NCBI GenBank assembly: GCA_013368315.1
Contig: JAACJM010000018.1
Span: 558,001-622,000 of the forward strand
DNA from: Tetrapyrgos nigripes
Lineage: Eukaryota; Basidiomycota; Agaricomycetes; Agaricales; Campanellaceae
Direction: 5' to 3'
Length of the DNA stretch: 64,000 nucleotides
A model generated the notes under the pieces. The model was not told where the DNA came from. It did no database searches and saw nothing but the letters and a program-made list of their open reading frames with translations. Each line of letters starts with the position of its first letter. Within the stretch, counting starts at the first letter, position 1. Position numbers and translations under genes: made by a program. This document shows, in pieces, positions 21,971 to 33,873 of this stretch.

Positions 21971-22708
21971 ATGTCCTACCTCGCGAACTACCGTGCAGTG
22001 CTCCCCATCGACATCATCCTCAATTCTGCTGGCTTAACTGCCTCCTTCACCTTCAATTTACACCCTCTGCCCAATCCTTTTCATTATCTTAATGATGACT
22101 CGCTGCGCAAGCAGGCAAAATGGGCCATTGTTCTTCACGTTGCTCCCAAGCTCGCTGAGGCCATGCTTGAGACTCTTGCTCAAGAAGATCCTCTTCTACG
22201 CCTCACCCTCAGCATCTCAAACAGTGGTATGATCATTGGGCACTCTGGCTACGACAACTTTGATGAAGACGACAAGTTCCAGCAGTTCTCTATCAGTGAC
22301 CTCGAGGGCGTGGAATTCAGGTCCACCCTAAGAGTGTGGGACACTGAAGAGAGGGCTATCGATGCTAACAACAAAGGTGAGTTTTTGTTCAATCTAGCAG
22401 TAATAGCCAACACTCACAGACACTTGCTTATTAGAGGTTGAACGGTTAACTCGCGAAGGCCTGGCCTTTTACACGTTCATTGTTGAATCAGGTGGGCCTT
22501 ATCTAAGTGTGTCCTTCCCTCCTTCTTTCAAACCTTCACTGACGATTCTCTTTCTCCAGGCGGTCTCCCATTGGTAGCTGAACATTTGAGGAAGCTTGGT
22601 CTTGCTCAAGAGACCGTCACTGTTGACACCAATGAGGTGGATCCTTCCCTTCAGCTCGACCTCTCCCTTGGGACGCAATCTAATCCCATTGAGCTCGATA
22701 GTGATTAA
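21971..22708 (+). CDS. Small protein of unknown family, paralogue A (three exons)
   Basis: Exons are 21971-22376, 22435-22491 and 22560-22708, with GT/AG introns. The product is about 203 residues and starts MSYLANYRAVLPIDIIL. A central block reads AKWAIVLHVAPKLAEAMLET and LRLTLSISNSGMIIGHSGYD, followed by an acidic patch. The third exon has LPLVAEHLRKLGLAQ and ends in NPIELDSD. The exon structure and most blocks recur in the gene at 23466, so this is a tandem pair. No known domain is recognised. Frames are clean, unlike the surrounding retroelements. It is divergent from the KDZ gene, with 308 bp between the two starts, so the two may share a promoter region. Confidence 0.75.
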
Positions 22709-22852
22709 TTCACACTGTTTTAATCTGGTACGTTATCATTCTTCTTTTAGCAGTAATATGACTTACCTGACATCGAGCAGTACAACGCAACCAAATAGTT
22801 CTTTTGTTCTCCCCTCCCTGATGTAGTCTTGACATCATCAACCTCAACAGTG

Positions 22853-22874
22853 TAGTTTAATCTCATTTCGGACG
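22853..22874 (+). repeat. 22-bp interspersed motif, copy 2
   Basis: TAGTTTAATCTC followed by ATTTCGGACG, about 145 bp after the stop of paralogue A. Confidence 0.7.
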
Positions 22875-23072
22875 ACATTTACTTCCTAGTTCACTTTTTG
22901 TGTATTATAGCCCATGATATTACTTGCATTCTCAAGATAGTTTGAAATACATTTCTGTATAGATAGTCTGTTGAAAAAAAAACACAAAGTACTATCACTC
23001 TATGCTACAAATGTTCTTAAGCATCCCTTGAGCAAAATACTACTACGATGGATGACTATTTGCTACAAAAGG

Positions 23073-23094
23073 TAGTTTAACGTCTTTTCGGACG
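23073..23094 (+). repeat. 22-bp interspersed motif, copy 3
   Basis: TAGTTTAACGTC followed by TTTTCGGACG. Confidence 0.7.
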
Positions 23095-23193
23095 ATCGCG
23101 CCAACCAACCCCACCCAACATATTCGTTGGTACCTTTCCCATAATGGATAACAAAAACAATGTGATACAAAAATCTCTTATCCATAAACAGTC

Positions 23194-23215
23194 TAGTTTA
23201 ACGTCTTTTTGGACG
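23194..23215 (+). repeat. 22-bp interspersed motif, copy 4
   Basis: TAGTTTAACGTC followed by TTTTTGGACG, differing from copy 3 by one base. Confidence 0.7.
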
Positions 23216-23465
23216 AGCACCACTACCAACAGCCGATGATCCTGAAAGATTCATCGGGCTACCCATTGCTCCATTAGTCAATGGCCTTATGCTCTGAAAT
23301 GGCCAACCGCAGGACCCTCTGCCCTGAGTGTTTAGAAAAACTTCCAATTATGGATGACAAAAGGAATCTATTTGTCAGGTGTTAGAACAAGTCTTTGCCT
23401 TCAAGCAGAAATACGCACCAGGGAAACAAGCATCTAAGATATCACTCCCAGCCTTTGTTACAACC

Positions 23466-24154
23466 ATGTCCTTCCTCGCTGACCAACCTGGAGCACGTCC
23501 GCTCACCGAAATCCTCTTTGGTTCATTTACCTCAACCTTACATCCTCTGGCCAACCCTCCACCTTATCTTAAGGGTAATTCCCCATGCACACGTGCCAAA
23601 TGGTCCATACTGGTTCACGTCGTCCCCAAGCTCGCTGACGGAGTGCTTGAAATGATTTCTCAAGAAGATCCCATAATGTTCCTCACCATCAGCATCTCAG
23701 ATAAAGGTGTAATTATTATCCACACTGGATATCACGACATCTACGATGACTATAATGTGGATGACGAGTTCCGGCGGGTCCATATGGTTGGACGAGAGAA
23801 GGCAGTGTTCAGGTTGGCTCTGAGACAGTGGGACGCTGAAGAGAAGGCTATTGCACACAGAGAGGGTGAGTTTTGTTCAGTCTTGCATTATGACCACCAC
23901 TCACAGACACTTCATTAGAGGTGAAACGTAACGAGCGCAAAAAGCTGGTTTTTTGGATGCACATCGCTCAATCCGGTGACCCTGACCTGAGTACATGTTT
24001 ACCTCTTCCATCCCGTACCTTTCTTGACGTTTCTAGTTCATCAGGTGGTGACCCATTGGTTCGAGAACATTTGAGGAAGCTATTTGAGGAAGCTCGGTTT
24101 GGCTCAAGAGACATCTACCATTCACACCGACGCCTGGCGTCAACATTAGTTTAA
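23466..24154 (+). CDS. Small protein of unknown family, paralogue B (three exons)
   Basis: Exons are 23466-23865, 23919-23975 and 24045-24154, with the same intron positions and phases as paralogue A. It starts MSFLADQPGARPLTEILFG and keeps the blocks AKWSILVHVVPKLADGVLEM, MFLTISISDKGVIIIHTGYH and the exon-3 LVREHLRKLFEEA. The C-terminus differs from A: the last residues run into the 22-bp motif, whose TAGTTTAA supplies the TAA stop, so the natural end may have been lost. Function is unknown. Confidence 0.7.
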
Positions 24155-24168
24155 TGTCATCTCGGACG
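24147..24168 (+). repeat. 22-bp interspersed motif, copy 5
   Basis: TAGTTTAATGTC followed by ATCTCGGACG. It overlaps the stop codon of paralogue B. Confidence 0.65.
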
Positions 24169-24415
24169 CGCTATGAATACCCTTATGATTATGATTGTCA
24201 ACACGGTACATTTATTGATGCACGGGATATAGATACAAAGTCGTTTTCTACGCTACTTATACACTGAAGCAAAAACTATACACATAAGAAATGATATGTA
24301 ACTACGATACAGTCCAGGATATACAATGTAAAAGAAAAATTATACACAAGAAAGATAGTATAGTACAGTACACTTAAGTACATAATGTCTAAAGCGTATC
24401 GAGCAGTTGCAGAAG

Positions 24416-27364
24416 TCACTTCATGTTTGACTGACGAGACACTTTGGGCTTCAGTCTTCTACGTTTCCCCCCGGTCTCTTCTGGATGTGAGTGACTGGAC
24501 CGTTTGGCTGCTACCTCCTCTGCGAAATGCTTTTTGTTGGGATCAGTAGCGGCATGCAGGCAGTCTTCATACTTGACCCTAATTTCCTCCACAAATACCT
24601 CATTACCTTCACCCCAATTGTCGTACACAGTGCCAATGAGCAGCAGCTGTTCCTCCTGATACTCATGAAAGACCAGTCTGAAGAATTTACCTGTGTACTC
24701 TCCTTGGTTGACTAACATAGGAAATTTCGTGGTCTTAGGGTTTGACCAGCGAGTCACACTATCTACCTCAAGAGGATCAGCACTTATCCAAGCTCCTCCT
24801 ACTTGGAGCTGGATCTTCCTTGTACTGTATTGGACTCTGGCAGTGACCTTGTCTACCCGCTTGCTACCATCGCTTGGCTGGTACGACGCCCAAAACTCTT
24901 TCCCATCAAGACGAGGGTCTACACGCCAATCCCACTTGTCGACTGACATAACCGGCTCTGGCGTATTTGGTCGTCCATCAGGACTCTGTCTCTGGAAGAG
25001 GTGGAAGAAAAGGATAAGAGCGGGGATTTTTGACCGAAATCGCCTTGACAATTATCAAAGGTTCCAATACCTCTGTGCATTTGTCAAGGGGTAGCGGGCA
25101 TGAAGTGGTAATCCCGTCCTAAAAGAGTTGTTAGCACAAGGCTGGTTATAGTAGGCGTCTTTCGACTCACGTTTGGTCCCGTATCCAGGAGTAGTCCACC
25201 TCATGTTGAGGATCCCCACCTCGCTCTGTAGTGATGAGGTTAAGCTCCACCAGCACGGCAAGACCACTAGCTTTCTTGTGATCTCGTCTCACTCTCCTTA
25301 CCCATCCCTGCATTTTGTGGGGTCCTCTGATGATTATACACTCCTTCCCAATCCAAGGATTAGGTGGTTCCGAAGGAGAAGGCTGTTTTCAGGGGTCAAG
25401 AGTTGTTGATTATGTCGGTCGAGCATGGGGATCATTTTGGTAGAATTAGGCATGTTGACTGAATCAGGATAGTGCTGGGGGATGTTCAGAGCTCGTGGTA
25501 ACTCATCCCGCTCTTGTTCCTCTGGTGTCTCTGTGCCTTGTGCTGGCCAAGTCATTTGCCAAAGTCCAAGTTGATGAGGCTTGAGAGGGATGGCTTGGAA
25601 GCAGTTTGTTAGTGCTATAAGATACAGAAACCGTTTAATGATTGAGGACTTGAAGAATAGGATAGCCTACACTCACCAAGTCTCCTTGACATCGTCATGG
25701 CATACCCACTCACTGATACTGACAGAAGGAAGGTCGACCTGAAGCATGACGAATCCTTGCCACGACTTGGAGACGTCGAGCACCACACCGGTATAGCCTT
25801 TGTATACCTTACCGGCGACAATGTGCACATGAGCGTTGATCCAGGGTACTGCCCCTTCTGCCCTCAGTGTCGTGAGTCTGCACTCATTTGGGTGTGCAGA
25901 GAACTCCTAGAGGTTTGTGGTCAGCATTCAGATCAGAGTGACATTGTTTACAACTGAAAGATACTTACTTCGCCTTCCTGAGTCCCTGGCTTGTCATGGT
26001 ACAAGACCAGGGTTTCATCAAAGTGGGAAAGAACCCAGCCTGTGAGTCCTGTCAACGGTCCTCCTTCAACGGTAACCCAGTCCCCGACATAGAACCTCTT
26101 CAACAGGTTCAATTTAGGAATTTTGACTACTGTCCCCTCCTCAGGGAAGTCGGCCAAGTCGTCAAACTGAACCCAGCAAGCATCACTGTCAATTGACTTG
26201 ATGGTGCCTTTGCAGAGTAGAGACTCTTTAGCAACATCTCTATCTATACCAGCCAATACCTCACTCTGTACCCCTTCAACTCGATCATCAACAAAAAATT
26301 GCCAGTCTCGAGGAGTCGGCAATGAGGAAACAATGTAGCGACTGTTGCTGGCTTTGAAGAGATGGCGTGAGTGATTGTCCATGTCCACATCCACCAATGA
26401 GGCTGAGCTGTAGGGAATAGTGGTGACTAGAAGGCCGTAGTGATATTCTTCCCCCTTGTATTCAAAAATATTCCCTCTTTCGTGTCCCTCAACAAAAAGT
26501 TCTTTGGCATCGGAATGGTCTTTGGTGCAGAATAGACGCTGCGCTGGTCTGTCGCTCTCTGCCTTGCGTTTCGCTTGCAGTTCTACAGCTGGAGGCAATA
26601 CAGTTTCCTCATCTTCATCGTCAATCACATCTTCAATGAATCATCACACCTGTATCTCCCTTATATGGGCCTTTGGTTACCCTGATCCATTGCGAAGGCT
26701 TGATGTCTGGTGGACACCAGCTCAACAACTCTCTGACCTGGACTGTGGTAAGAGGTTGCATTGAGACCCATGACCAGCTTACACCTGCATCATTATGCTG
26801 TTTTACAACTGAGGCGATAGGGACAGCAGGATGCCCACGAAGAAATCCAATTATGTCGGTCTGCTGAGGATAACTACCCAGCTCAGGCTTCCAGGTAGAC
26901 ACTACCTGATACTCCGGCCACTGTGAAGGCAGACAGAAACCATGCTGGAAAGACTTCAGTGGGTGGTGGGTGATGGTGTGATGGTGTTTGAGGAGATAAC
27001 GCCTTTGAGAGGTGAGGAAGGTGTTGAGATGGGGAGGAGGAAGTGGAGACAACAGACTTGATGGTGTCAATCCACTTCAGCAGACCTGGGGCGTGCTGTT
27101 CCTCGAACTGCCTCTTGCCTGCGTAGGGATCCTCGTCAGCCTCGAACGGGTCCATACTTGCCGCATCGATGGCCTGCCTCCATGACGGAGGAAAGACTGT
27201 GATACTGAGGTCTTGGGTTAGCTCCTCTGTCAAGGTAGCTATATCACCCTCAGCACTGAGGGCAAAGGTCCCAATCTTCTCTATGCACTGGAGAGCCTTA
27301 CGTTCCCAGCCTGAGACAGCCTGAGATTTCCAGTCAGAGTCATCAGGATGAGGCAATGTAGTAC
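24416..27364 (-). pseudogene. Spt5-like KOW-domain gene, 3' portion
   Basis: This resembles the large agaricomycete family of Spt5-like proteins. Spt5 itself clamps RNA polymerase II through NGN and KOW domains. Three KOW-like segments are seen on the minus strand: WIRVTKGPYKGDTGVMI (about 26640-26690), FYVGDWVTVEGGPLTGLTG (about 26040-26100) and VHIVAGKVYKGYTGVVLD (about 25770-25825). Between them are a highly charged linker (DDEDEETVLPPAVELQAKRK) and LADFPEEGTVVKIPKLNLL. The C-terminus has GEYTGKFFRLVFHEYQ and a basic tail ending near 24416. Several GT/AG introns are needed. The 5' part lies at 40401-41176, separated by the 13.0-kb transposon. Function in the element is unknown. Confidence 0.75.
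27361..27364 (+). repeat. Target-site duplication GTAC (left copy)
   Basis: GTAC directly before the inner transposon, repeated at 40397-40400. Using one copy, the Spt5-like gene reads D-T-L-G-G-T-T-L-P-H-P across the joint. Because GTAC is a palindrome the exact TIR edge rests on this frame argument. Confidence 0.75.
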
Positions 27365-27452
27365 TAATAACTAGATACGGGTGGGCGCAGCCCACATCCC
27401 GAAACAATTAATGGCCAGGTACAACCCGGCCTGGAGTCATATGTGAGGTATC
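27365..27452 (+). repeat. Left TIR of the inner KDZ element
   Basis: It matches the reverse complement of 40310-40396. Shared words are TAATAACTAGATA, CCCGAAAC, ATTAATGGCC and ACAACCCGGCCTGGAGT. The TCTAGATA/TATCTAG word recurs at both TIR edges and again at 28015, 28100 and 30010. Confidence 0.85.
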
Positions 27453-28296
27453 TAGAAGCGGGATGGGATTATATACCTGTAGTGATGGCGGGGCTTGCTT
27501 CAGGCTACTGGAGAGCTCAGCAAAAACGGCACAGCGTTAATCAATGGTAGGGATTGATTCAGGCCATGGGGGAGCTTGGCAGGAATGGCAGAGCGCTTAA
27601 TCAATGCGCGTCTCCCCAAATATTAATAAAAGCATTTAAACAGAATGATGTGACCGGGTTGCCCCTTCTAGCCGATGCTGTGGGATCCCTCTCGGCTATG
27701 TTCCAGAATACCTTGGAACCCCTCGCTTGCTATTTCTATTGAAACAGGATAACTACTTATGTACATATCCCTCCATCAACACTGAAAAGTATGTGTTGTG
27801 TGAGGAGGGGGAAGTTTGCCAGAGAAAAGTGAGTGTTGTACGAAAAATGTATGTGTTACAGGGGGGGGACGGAGTACGTGTCAAGACAGAGAGTATACTC
27901 TTGAATTACTAAGAAATAGCCAAAAATACAATAGGGAGGGGTAGTACATGTGATGTGTATCATCACTTACGAAAGAGTATGTACAAGTCTGAAGTATCTC
28001 AAGCTCGCCCCTTAACTAGATACCGGCTTACAGCTCTCCTCAAGATATTTCAAGTCCACGCTTCTTGGTGGAGGTTGCTTAGCCACCCCGTATCTAGTTC
28101 CGGGCGGGTTCACCTTAGATTATTCTTACTCTAAGATCAAGTTGACGAGACCAATATATCAACACTGACCTACAAAAGGTCTCACTACATTCCAACAATA
28201 CAAATAAAAAACTATAGAGACGGCATAGATCAAGTATATACAATGAGCATGAATGAAAGTCCAAAAAGAAGTCCAAAAAAGTCCCAGCCCCATCTA
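27453..28296. other. Left subterminal region of the inner element, no gene seen
   Basis: Two imperfect copies of a unit of about 70 bp (AGAGCGCTTAATCAATG type) near 27480-27620, then AT-rich text with two more TATCTAG words. The repeat CAGGCTACTGGAGAGCTCAGC has inverted partners at 40180-40270. Confidence 0.6.
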
Positions 28297-31200
28297 TCAC
28301 CGACGACTGGCGTTCTTACGCTTCTTGATCTGCTTCTTCCTTTCAATCTCCTTCCCCCTTGCTCTGGTCACCCGGCCCACTGGTTCCCCTTCGGTGTCTC
28401 TGGATTTTCGTTTCAAGGAGGTATTCTTGAAGCTGCCTAAGGCATAGAGCTGGGTCAGTTTCAAACGCACCTCGGACACCAGCTCGGTCAAAGACGATAA
28501 CCCAAGACGTTGCTCTGGGTCCCAGTCTGTAGAGAAGTCTGCTTCACGAGGGTCTCCAGTGGTAGAGAAAAGCACGGTCCATAGCGCGACAATGAACTTC
28601 CAAAGACCCTCAGACCCCGAAGTACAGTCCAATGGTGCCATGTCACGAGCATCCTCCTCCCAGTTGCTCATTTCCAGCCACCATTTCCAGAGTATATCCA
28701 CGAGAACAGAGGTCAGCTCATCTGTATATACCACGAGGACAGCTGGACGGTTTCGGGTTCACCAATAATCAGTTAGTACCCAGTGTTCTGACTCGTCCAC
28801 GGTCCTGTTAACTTCCTGAAAATGAAAAGCTGCCTCGATGTCAATATAGATGTGGAGAAGGGATTCCAACTCTTCAATCCAGCCGTCGTCTTCGGAGGGG
28901 AACTTGCTCAAACACTCTCTCCAGATCTTGAAGTTTTCCTGCATCTCGGGCCAGAAGTGAACCTGATCATCGTGGTCCCAACAGCTAGCCTTGCGGAGAC
29001 CATTCCCTGCCTCTGTGTCTGCATCTGCATCTGTGTCTGGGTCTGGGTCTGGGTCTGGCTCCTGCTCCTGTCCCTCTTCCAGCTTTTCTCGCTCTCCCTC
29101 TTCCGCGCTGTCTTCCCTACACTCACTGTCTTCTCAAACTGGAAGTAAAGTCCATTCCGGCATTTCGAGGGAGATAGAAGGCCGTGTGGGAGCAGGCACG
29201 TCACTTGGGGTAGGTGGAACTGTGACCATTGTGGCCGCCGCATTGCCACTTGCCTGAGGAGTGTCGATTACCGATGGAGCTGAGACAATGGCATCGGCAG
29301 TGGGACTGGTGGTGGGAATCTCCGAAGAGAGAGGAGCTGGGACAATTGCAGAGTTGATTACTGAAGGAGGTGAGACAACGGCATTGGCAGTGGGACTGGT
29401 AGTGGGAACCTCTGAAGACTGAGGAACTGAAACAACGGCATTGGCAGTGGAAGTCTCTGAAGAAGGTCTCGAAGGAGTCTTAGGATGTGGTTTGGGATGA
29501 GAGGTGGATTGGGGGGAGGTGGGTTGACCTGCAGGAAGACCTGCTTTTCGTGGTGAGGTTCTCTTTGCCTTGGATTGCGAGATGACCTGGACCGTTTGCT
29601 TCGCTGTAGAAGAGGTGGCCGTGGGACGCGAGGTTGATGCCTTCTTCCGTTTCCTTGGTGGAGCTTCGTCATCACTGTTGGAATCCACCTTGTTGCCATA
29701 GGAATCATCCTTTCCTTGGTGCTCCACCACTCGAGCAGTCTTCCACATGCCCTCACTGTTTTGGCCAGGTCCTGTTCGTGATTTCCGGCCAGGTGAAACA
29801 GCCTCTGGTGCAGTAGATGAGTTCGCATTGGTGGGGTTTGTGTTGCTGGACTGGGAGGCAGCCGTAGGTTTGGTGGTGGTGGAGTTGGCAGGCCAGATGC
29901 CTGAGCGAACAGTGTTTGGTGGCAGAGCTCTTGATTTGCAAACGGACCGAGCTAAAGAGGGGAGGTCAGCACAGGATTAAGAATGGGTGGTACCGCTATT
30001 CGTCCACCCGTATCTAGAAACCAGTACTTACAGTAAGTGGATTTTCCAAATTTAATTAACGAAGCATTAGCTGCATTGAACGCAGCTGAGTCAAATTCCT
30101 CCCAGTCCTGTTTCAAAGCATTCTTTCCATTGTGGTTCCTGAGCGAAATCTATTATCACCTTCATTTGGAAACACCATATGTATTAAGGACTTACCAGAA
30201 AATGTCAACCTTTCCATCACTACTTTCCGGATTGGGGCCAATCACCACCATCTCTTTGGCGATGCGGTCATTGAATTGAGCCATTGGCAGAAGCCATTGG
30301 TCAATTGAACTGTCAAAACCTCAGCCACAAGGTAAAATAACAATCAGATTCAATACTTACTTCGCATATCCCTCCGGAGAATCTTTGGATGCTGCCATTG
30401 TTTGATTCCTTTCCTCTCACTTCCCAATCCTTCCCGCAAGGTCTTCATCAGTCAACTCCTTGGACTTTTGCCTTGAACTCGTCTGTTTGCTCTTCCAAGA
30501 GACGTTTGGCAACCTTGAACTGTACATTAACCCGACAGGGAGGCTTCATTTCAGCAGCACCGGATCCAGCATCTTGCAAATACTCGGTATAATCCTGCTG
30601 TTCCTGCTCCCATTCTTTCTCTACTGGTCCCTTCAGCTTCTGGTCCCAAAAGTGGTGCATGAAGACGAGAACCTCATCCGTACGAGTGGGCTTGTGCGTA
30701 GGCTTCTTGGTGACTTGCTTCCTGATTGTCTCGAGAACAGCATTACTGCTCTTGGACTTGTGAGCTGTCAGATGGTCACGAACATATTTGCCAATTTTCT
30801 AAAAGGATTAATTAGTGAATAACTCTCGTCAACTCAAGAGAAGCAAAGAAGAAAATGCACTGTCCATAGAGCCCCATAAAACTTAGACTGCTCTTCATAC
30901 TCCTTGCTTTCTGGATCCCAACCCAATGCTGCATTGACCTCTTCCATTGTGATTTCCTCCAATTCCAGCTGCTCGAACTCATCTGTAACCTGTGCAGGCT
31001 TCTTTCGCTTCCTCTTCTTCTCACTACCTCCTCCATCACCCCCTGGAGCTGAGAGATCCCAACCCGTTTCTAGTTCTGGGGTGGAATCACCTGACAAACC
31101 CAAATCCTCGGCAAAAGAATCCAACTTGGTGGCAATTTTCTTCAACGTCGGTGTATTATTGTGATCCTCCTCGACATCGTTAATCTCCGTGAGGATAGCC

Positions 31201-32087
31201 TGCCACGTCAGATAGTGGTACACTTCTTTGCCCCAAAGCTCTTCCAAGGCCCCCTCAACCAGTGGCTGCCTGTTATGGGATGCCTTGCCTTCAGCAAAGT
31301 CTCGAAGCACCAACCAGGAGCGATGCTCGGCCACTTTGAGAGCTAAGTTGCTCCAGACCTCATCCAACAGATAGCTGGAACCAAGGACATTCTCCAAAGA
31401 ATTGCCAAGCTCTGGGAAAGTGCAGGGTGCGGGGTCCAGAGCCAGTAGCAAATTCCTTCAGAATTTGATGTGCTTGGTCCGTGTGTACGTGATCGTTAAC
31501 GGTGGTAGTGGAAGAGTGAGTTGTGGACAATGTAGCAACATCTCCCAGTTTCTCGTTGCTGGCATGCGTGGGAGATGAGGCTTCTTGGAGGGACAAGGCA
31601 GGGGCAGGACGGGACGAGATGTTGTTATCATCAGTGGGATGGTTGGTGGGCGTTGCAGCAGTAGAATCAGAGGGGGATGCATTCGACGTGGTTGTTTTCG
31701 TTGTTGGAGCAGAAGACTCCAGATTAGTGACGCCAGAAGACTCCTGGGGAGCGGCTGAGGACATATCAGCATCCGCACTGGGCAGACTCCAGTCATTTTC
31801 GTCTTCGTCCTCAGGAATATCCTTGCCTGTTTACAAAAGCAATGGTGTGTTAAAACACGCAATCTTATCATACCCACATGTCAATATGCACCTAGATTAG
31901 GTCCGAACTTTATCAAGAACTTCTTCGTTATCCAGTGATAAAAGGCACCAATCGATTCCTGAGACTTGCATGCCTCCACCTGCTCCAAGTACGAGTCAAG
32001 AAAGTGTTTGCGCTTGCCAGTAGGATTGTCGAATGGACCTTTGGGACCGCACTTTTTTTTGTCTTCGGGTGCTTTAGCTTTGGTCAT
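28297..32087 (-). CDS. Large multi-exon protein of unknown function, Ala/Ser/Thr-rich
   Basis: The probable start is at 32087 (MTKAKAPEDKKKCGPKGPF). An early block, KRKHFLDSYLEQVEACK with FYHWITKKFLIKFGPNL, is followed by a Ser/Thr-rich region. A longer exon near 30834-31451 encodes LLDEVWSNLALKVAEHRSWL and WGKEVYHYLTWQAILTEIND. Further parts are MHHFWDQKLKGPVEKEWEQE with a VNVQFKVAKRLLEEQTDEF helix, a basic Pro/Ser/Thr linker (29140-29750), and a C-terminal LVDILWKWWLEMSNWEEDA region with a basic end at 28297. The style matches agaricomycete proteins of unknown function found near transposons. Exon borders are only partly resolved. The start codon sits 4 bp from a MITE, so expression may have changed. 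Confidence 0.6.
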
Positions 32088-32091
32088 GTCG

Positions 32092-32370
32092 CACTGGGTG
32101 CAAACACTTGTAATTCCTTGGATATACTGAGGAATTATATAAGACTTACACTGGTACACTCAATATGTAAGTCCACTTGAATTACTGAAGTATTACCAGG
32201 GACCACTGTGAGACTTCATGCCTTACAATGGTCATATATAATTGTTCTATTTTTTTTGGTCTCTGGTAATACTTCAGTAAGTCCAGTGGACTTACATATT
32301 GAGTGTACCAGTGTAAGTCTTATGTAATTCCTCTGTATATCCAAGGAATTACAAGTGTTTGCACCCAGTG
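32092..32370. mobile_element. 279-bp MITE, CACTA-like ends
   Basis: Both ends read CACTGGGTGCAAACACTTGT, inverted, and nearly the whole element is palindromic (arms of about 120 bp). TCG lies on both sides (32089-32091 and 32371-32373), a clean 3-bp duplication. The arms share the subterminal words of the 3.9-kb foldback at 11439-15320, so both belong to one family. It lies just upstream of the start codon of the minus-strand gene that starts at 32087. Confidence 0.9.
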
Positions 32371-32632
32371 TCGGGAAGGGAGTAGGGGCAAGATGCTGAT
32401 GACCTAGATGGGCATCGAGAAGAATGTCTCAGGTTGAGACTGAGTGGACCCACAAAAGCCGCACTTAGCTAATACTCAATCATGTGACTGACGCGTCCAA
32501 CGTGTTAACTCCCAAAAATCCCAAAAATCAACATGTATTTTTCGCACACTACGTGTATTTGTTTTTTTTCCCCTGGTATTGCTCCAAGAGGAGGAAGCTT
32601 GATGCTATACGTAGATTAACTGAATATTGATA

Positions 32633-33523
32633 TCAAAAAGTACGAATATGCAAACAATATGACCCCATGATCGCAACAACAGATAAAAAAGGGACGCCCT
32701 TAACTACTTTGGCAAGATGATCAAATCGTTCCTGGGCAGCTAATCGCTGATTGTTCAAGTCCTGCATTTCCACCAAGAGCTCATCGTTGCTGTCATTCCG
32801 ACATGCCACAGCCTTGCGCAATAGATCCTTTTCCAACGAAAGCAGCACAGATTGTGCTTCACGAATCCTAGGCCACAACTCAGCTCGCTGCTGCACCGGC
32901 TGAACCCCACTAAACATTGGAGCCTCTCTGTGTTGCTGATGACAAGAATTGACTGAAAATAATTGAGTATCAGCCCAAACCGTCTTGATATGAGTTGACG
33001 CACCATTACTTTCAATCCAAGCTGGAATGTCAGCACTGGGAGGCAAATCGGCAGGCGAGGGAAAATTCCAGTCTAGGCCATCCACACGAGACATAATGGC
33101 TTCAGTGATTGCCTGAGCGAAGGGTTCCTCAGTGACCATGGGCAGGGTACCCCAACCAGAGCCCCATCCATTATTAGTTGTATTCAACAGAGCACGAATG
33201 AGAGCAGGACAAATAAAATCGTCAAGCCATATCTTTGCACAGTGTAGCTCACTGGGAATGTCGGGTAAGAGCCAATCACTTCGTGTGCGGGAAGACCTGC
33301 AAGAGTAGGATCAAGTCAGGATTGACAGTCACTGAAGTGAAGAAATCTAGGTTACAGACCAGGGAATTTCTGTACTGCTCACATCGTCACAAAAGTTTGA
33401 CACCACCCAGTTTTCAGCAATCTCTCCTTGTTCGTTGAGCAGGTCGGGTAGATTTTCCGAAGGACTAGACAAGCCTGATGAGCTGGTGTTGGTGCTGGGG
33501 CTTATGTGGTAGCTGAGGCCCAT
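32633..33523 (-). CDS. Coiled-coil protein of unknown function
   Basis: Starts MGLSYHISPSTNTSSSGLSS at 33523. A first exon carries LPDLLNEQGEIAENWVVSNF; an intron near 33300-33358 follows. The second exon reads SDWLLPDIPSELHCAKIWLD and ALLNTTNNGWGSGWGTLPMV. The C-terminal part (about residues 180-240) is a heptad-like helix: AELWPRIREAQSVLLSLEKD and LLVEMQDLNNQRLAAQERFD. No known domain is recognised. It lies head to head with the plus-strand gene at 33874, 350 bp apart, so the two may share a promoter region. Its role in the element is unknown. Confidence 0.6.
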
Positions 33524-33873
33524 GATTGAAATGGAAATGGCGGCATAGAAATGTTTTAGCTGCGGAGAAATTTTCTCGAACTAACCAGATGATTAGGTGG
33601 CTCCATTGTCAAGCTTCAAGGCTGACCCTGTTCCATATCGGTTGGAGAGGTCCGTTCCTCTGGTGCTTGTGCCTGAGGGCTGCTCGACTTTGGAAACAGC
33701 AAGCTCTGCAATAGGCAGTTAAAAAGTAAAACCTTAGTGAGCTAACAGAGCTTTCCAGTAGGTCAATTACTCCTCAAATCTAAAATATTGAGGCCACACA
33801 TGCGAAATTAAAAAAGTCAAGCGAAACGAGATATTTGACACTTTAGCTTTGACCATCCTTGTTAGTTACCTCG

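Larger units (their letters stand above)
22709..23465. other. Intergenic region with three copies of the 22-bp motif
   Basis: No gene is seen. TAGTTTAA[CT]... motifs lie at 22853-22874, 23073-23094 and 23194-23215. The sequence around the last two also shares ATGGATRAC and CTACAAAA words, as if a short segment of about 120 bp had been duplicated. Confidence 0.6.

Noticed and set aside
27353..27407. N-terminal residues M-F-R-D-V-G-C of the Spt5-like frame at 27407
   Set aside because: They are translated from the TIR of the inner transposon; the gene's own upstream exons lie at 40401-41176.
29358..29828. Long alternative frame rich in Arg, Leu and Pro opposite the Ser/Thr linker
   Set aside because: It is the shifted reading of the low-complexity linker of the gene at 28297-32087, and its composition is what a frame shift of that repeat gives.
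32092..32159. Upstream methionine at 32159 as the start of the minus-strand gene
   Set aside because: The extra residues come from the MITE; the ATG at 32087 lies just outside it and begins the native basic N-terminus.
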